This document shows, in pieces, positions 13,679 to 16,181 of a DNA stretch of 16,181 nt. Source of the stretch: Acidobacteriaceae bacterium (lineage in GTDB: Bacteria > Acidobacteriota > Terriglobia > Terriglobales > Acidobacteriaceae). A program made the position numbers and the translations under genes. The notes under the pieces were generated by a model. That model was not told the origin of the DNA. It saw only the letters and a program-made list of their open reading frames with translations, and did not search any database. The first letter of the stretch is position 1, and every line of letters starts with the position of its first letter. Where the stretch lies: assembly GCA_003135495.1 (NCBI GenBank), contig PLBX01000280.1, positions 6,535 through 22,715 on the forward strand, written 5' to 3'.

Positions 13679-14818
13679 ATGATAACTGAGATGAGCGTTG
13701 AGCAGATTGTTGCTAGTTATGACGACGCCGCGCCACTGACCGAGGCGTCTACGATTCCAGCGCCTTGGTATATAGATCCGCGCATCGCGGAGCTGGAACG
13801 GCAGACTGTGTTCTCGCGCACGTGGCAGGTGATGGGGCGAGTCGATCAGGTAGAAAGTCCGGGGCAGTTTGTAACCGCTACCGTCGCCGGGGAGCCGCTG
13901 GTGGCGGTTCGCGGCCATGATGGCGTGCTGCGGGCTTTTTACAACGTCTGCCGGCATCATGCCGCAGCAGTGGTAACCGAGCCCTGTGGGATCGCGTCAA
14001 TTTTGCATTGTCCGTACCACGGGTGGAATTATGGCTTGGACGGTTCGCTGAAGGGGATGCCGGAATTTGACGGTGTAAAAAACTTTGAGCGCAAGGACAA
14101 TGGCCTGGTTTCGGTGAGAGTGGAAACGTGGGAAAAGTTTGTTTTTGTGAATCTCGATGTTGATGCCGCGCCGCTAACGGAGTTTCTAGGCGGATTGGTA
14201 AAGCGCGCGGCCCCCCTTGAACTAACTAAGCTGCATTACTTCGCGAGTCAGACTTACGATATCCATTGTAACTGGAAGGTGTTCGTCGATAACTATCTCG
14301 ACGGTGGCTATCACGTGCCGCATTTGCATAAAGGTTTAAATTCGGTTCTGGACTATAAGCAATACACGATCGAGAACGAGGATAGATATTGTCTGCAATC
14401 GAGTCCGATGGTGAGTTCGGAGGAGGATAAAGCGACGGGCGCGACGCGTCGTGGCGACCGGGCGTGGTATTTCTGGCTGCATCCGAATTTCACGATCAAT
14501 TGCTACGAAGGCTATCTCGATACGAATTTGGTAATTCCGGTTGATGTCGATCATTGCCGGGTTGTGTTTGATTTTTATTTCAGTGACATTGGCGAGGGCG
14601 CTCGCGCCTATAACGAACAGAGTGTTGCCGTGGGGAATAAAGTGCAAAGCGAGGATTTGGGGATTTGTGAGGCGGTGCAAAGAGGGCTTAAGTCGCGCGC
14701 TTACGGAGCGGGGCGGCTTTCCGCGCGTCGCGAGGCTGGCGAACAATTATTTCATCAGCTGCTGGCGGCTGACTTGAAGAGTGGATTGGGGATGGCGGCC
14801 GCAGTGTACTCGCGCTGA
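13679..14818 (+). CDS. Rieske non-haem iron oxygenase, alpha-subunit type
   Basis: This 379-residue oxygenase component hydroxylates or demethylates a small organic substrate using O2 and electrons from a separate reductase. The Rieske [2Fe-2S] centre is CRH at 91-93 (Cys91, His93) and CPYHGW at 111-116 (Cys111, His114). The catalytic domain has the mononuclear iron site in DNYLDGGYHVPHLHKG (His212 and His217) and a carboxylate in QSEDLGICEAVQRGL (probably Asp326). The DNYLDGGYHVP wording is shared with plant choline monooxygenase and its bacterial relatives, but the substrate cannot be told from sequence. No ferredoxin, reductase or beta-subunit gene is in the window, so the electron donors are encoded elsewhere. 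The start at 13679 follows GGAAG by nine bases; ATG at 13691 is possible. It ends one base before the stop of the convergent gene. Confidence 0.93.
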   Translation: MITEMSVEQIVASYDDAAPLTEASTIPAPWYIDPRIAELERQTVFSRTWQVMGRVDQVESPGQFVTATVAGEPLVAVRGHDGVLRAFYNVCRHHAAAVVTEPCGIASILHCPYHGWNYGLDGSLKGMPEFDGVKNFERKDNGLVSVRVETWEKFVFVNLDVDAAPLTEFLGGLVKRAAPLELTKLHYFASQTYDIHCNWKVFVDNYLDGGYHVPHLHKGLNSVLDYKQYTIENEDRYCLQSSPMVSSEEDKATGATRRGDRAWYFWLHPNFTINCYEGYLDTNLVIPVDVDHCRVVFDFYFSDIGEGARAYNEQSVAVGNKVQSEDLGICEAVQRGLKSRAYGAGRLSARREAGEQLFHQLLAADLKSGLGMAAAVYSR

Positions 14819-15169
14819 TTAGGGGTGAAAATCTAGCTGTATCAATTCTTTCGTTTCCTGCGAAGCGGGTGCCCATTTCCATTTGTAAATGGCGTCGACA
14901 GCGCCTTTTACCAACACCGGGTTGCCTCCTACTACTTGCGTGAGTTTGGCTTTGCCGCTTGGTTCGACCACAACAATCACCCTGACCGTCCCCCGAATTC
15001 GCATAGTGCGAGCCAGATCGGGGTAGGGTGGCGCCACTTTACTCACGATCTTTCGAGACGCTTCGGACTGTTCCTGAGCGCTTGCGAAGCGAGGGGCCAG
15101 TGCGAATACTCCCAGTGAAAACGCCAGAAAAGCAGCCATTGAAAAGGGTCGGGGAAAGAGCTTTCTCAT
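14819..15169 (-). CDS. Small secreted TonB C-terminal-domain protein
   Basis: This 116-residue protein has a signal peptide (cleavage after FASA near residue 31) followed almost at once by a TonB C-terminal fold of about 75 residues: VSKVAPPYPDLARTMRIRGTVRVIVVVEPSGKAKLTQVVGGNPVLVKGAVDAIYKWKW. The APPYP start and the VxPxG turn are typical of the domain. True TonB has a membrane anchor and a long proline-rich linker and spans the periplasm; this form has neither, so it cannot itself bridge to an energising ExbB-ExbD complex. Similar stand-alone domains are common in Acidobacteria and their role is not known. The stop codon directly abuts that of the Rieske gene (14818/14819) with no gap. It lies 77 bases downstream of the CocE-like gene on the same strand. 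Confidence 0.88.
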   Translation of the reverse strand: MRKLFPRPFSMAAFLAFSLGVFALAPRFASAQEQSEASRKIVSKVAPPYPDLARTMRIRGTVRVIVVVEPSGKAKLTQVVGGNPVLVKGAVDAIYKWKWAPASQETKELIQLDFHP

Positions 15170-15246
15170 TGCGTTAGCCTACGTGTGATGGGTCGCTGAG
15201 CAAAGATAACGGCCGTAACCCGTTCCTGGCTTGACTTTTCGGCGTC

Positions 15247-16181
15247 TTACTGGTGGTCTCTCGGAATCGTTTCTTCCCAGGCTTTTTGCCGCAGCGGCTG
15301 TCCATCTTTCAAAAGTTGACGCGTGTATTTGTAGTAGAAGTTTTGTGCGTCGCTGCGTAGCGTCAGGCGCCCCCGCCAGGTTAAAGCTTGATCCTTGAGT
15401 GCCATCACAATTTCTGCTTCCCCTTCAGCCGAGCTGATCTCCGGATGCTTATCGTCGGCGAAATAGATTATTTGTTCAGAATCGCTTTCCTTTCCCCAGG
15501 GGTAATGCTCTTCGGACTTGCCCTTCCAAGTCACCTTCGTTTTTGCATTGATTTCATCGCGCTCGGTTTTCCAATCGCCCGGCCAGGGGAAGCCGATTGA
15601 CTGAATATCACCGCGCTGTTCGGATGGCAGGGGCGCGGAAAATTCTGGAGCTGCATACATTGAAGGCGGGACCAGCGGCAGAGTCAAGCGAGAGCCTGCC
15701 TCGCCTCCGAGTTGCAATGAGGTCGTCATCGCATAAGGAGTTGGCCAGACCATGGGCCACAGTGCGTTTGAAACTGCCAGGCGAATGCGATGGCCTCTTG
15801 GAAAAGTCCAAGTAGCAAGATGCATCTCTATGTCGAGTGAGTAAGTCTGATTCGGCACTAAGTCTTTCGGGTCGGAAGTGGAATCGCGCTGCGCTCCATT
15901 GATGCCGGCTCCAGTAATTTGCGTAACCGGACCATCGGGAGCAACATCAGAGAGCCGCGCGAACCAATCGGCTTGCGGAGAGGAAGAACTTGCCCGTAGC
16001 AAGGCATGTGGCCGTCCGAGCATAGTGAGATCTTGTTTGAGTGGCGCGGAATCGTAAGTGAGGCTGAAGGCATCAACCGGCCGCGGATCAGTTAGTAGTT
16101 CGCCCCACCAGAATCCAGATTCCACCCCGACGCTCGGAACGTAGCGGAGTTGATGCTCCGCCGTCTTGGCAGTTTCGGTGG
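15247..16181 (-). CDS. CocE/NonD-family hydrolase, C-terminal part (N-terminus outside window)
   Basis: The frame is open to the window edge and the start codon lies outside. The visible 311 residues include LRYVPSVGVESGFWWGELL, then LLRASSSSPQADWFARLSDVAPDG and a jelly-roll segment with LHLATWTFPRGHRIRLAVSNALWPMVWPTPYAMTTSLQLG-type wording. This is the C-terminal PepX_C (X-Pro dipeptidyl peptidase C-terminal-like) domain of CocE/NonD hydrolases, followed by a further 110-residue beta domain common in these proteins. The alpha/beta-hydrolase core with the catalytic serine is missing, so activity (ester or peptide hydrolysis) cannot be judged here. TAA is at 15247-15249. Confidence 0.9.
   Translation of the reverse strand, partial: TETAKTAEHQLRYVPSVGVESGFWWGELLTDPRPVDAFSLTYDSAPLKQDLTMLGRPHALLRASSSSPQADWFARLSDVAPDGPVTQITGAGINGAQRDSTSDPKDLVPNQTYSLDIEMHLATWTFPRGHRIRLAVSNALWPMVWPTPYAMTTSLQLGGEAGSRLTLPLVPPSMYAAPEFSAPLPSEQRGDIQSIGFPWPGDWKTERDEINAKTKVTWKGKSEEHYPWGKESDSEQIIYFADDKHPEISSAEGEAEIVMALKDQALTWRGRLTLRSDAQNFYYKYTRQLLKDGQPLRQKAWEETIPRDHQ

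Noticed and set aside
1..16181. CRISPR arrays, tRNA or rRNA genes, insertion sequences, integrase or attachment sites
   Set aside because: None seen. The tandem repeats found are short and degenerate without spacers, and no transposase or integrase motif occurs in any frame.

Overview
The window looks like a chromosomal stretch from a soil-type bacterium, most likely an acidobacterium. That placement is inference from gene content: a secreted HAF-repeat protein, cysteine-rich secreted beta-propellers, a stand-alone TonB C-terminal protein and a CocE-type hydrolase. It rests on no marker gene, and no rRNA or tRNA is present. The sequence is moderately GC-rich, with mostly short operons on both strands. 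No CRISPR array, insertion sequence, integrase or phage gene was seen.

Layout. 1-2710: the C-terminal two thirds of cobalamin-dependent methionine synthase (metH, cut by the window edge), followed by an orphan fragment of a second, differently typed MetH reactivation domain that looks like a gene-replacement relic. 2742-5749 (minus strand): a secreted HAF-repeat protein broken by a one-base frameshift, with its own terminator; a secreted cysteine-rich propeller-like protein; and a four-helix membrane protein. 5750-7685 (plus): a Crp/Fnr-family regulator with a CRP-like palindrome in the upstream gap, a 59-residue zinc-ribbon protein, and a histidine-rich SmbP-like periplasmic metal-binding protein with a textbook terminator. 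7745-8329 (minus): a serine/glutamine-rich protein with three GNL-type repeats and a 15-bp tandem repeat in its leader.

8664-10258 (plus): mbfA, a membrane ferritin/VIT1-type iron exporter whose promoter is placed as if the mRNA were leaderless, then a DUF433/DUF5615 toxin-antitoxin-like pair with overlapping ATGA. 10350-11495 (minus): an Old Yellow Enzyme of the YqjM class, diverging from an EamA-family exporter (11774-12727). 12775-14818: a TetR regulator and a Rieske non-haem iron oxygenase in one apparent operon. Two copies of the palindrome TTTGACC-N3-GGTCAAA lie just upstream of tetR and are the best operator candidates in the window. 14819-16181 (minus): a small secreted TonB C-terminal-domain protein, and a CocE/NonD hydrolase whose N-terminus is outside the window.

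How the genes fit together. Two loose themes appear: metal handling (SmbP-like, MbfA, zinc ribbon) and redox or xenobiotic chemistry (OYE, exporter, TetR plus Rieske oxygenase). No single multi-gene novel system is evident. The items most worth following are the TetR/Rieske operator pair, the MetH relic, the GNL-repeat protein with its iterated leader, and the leaderless-looking mbfA promoter.
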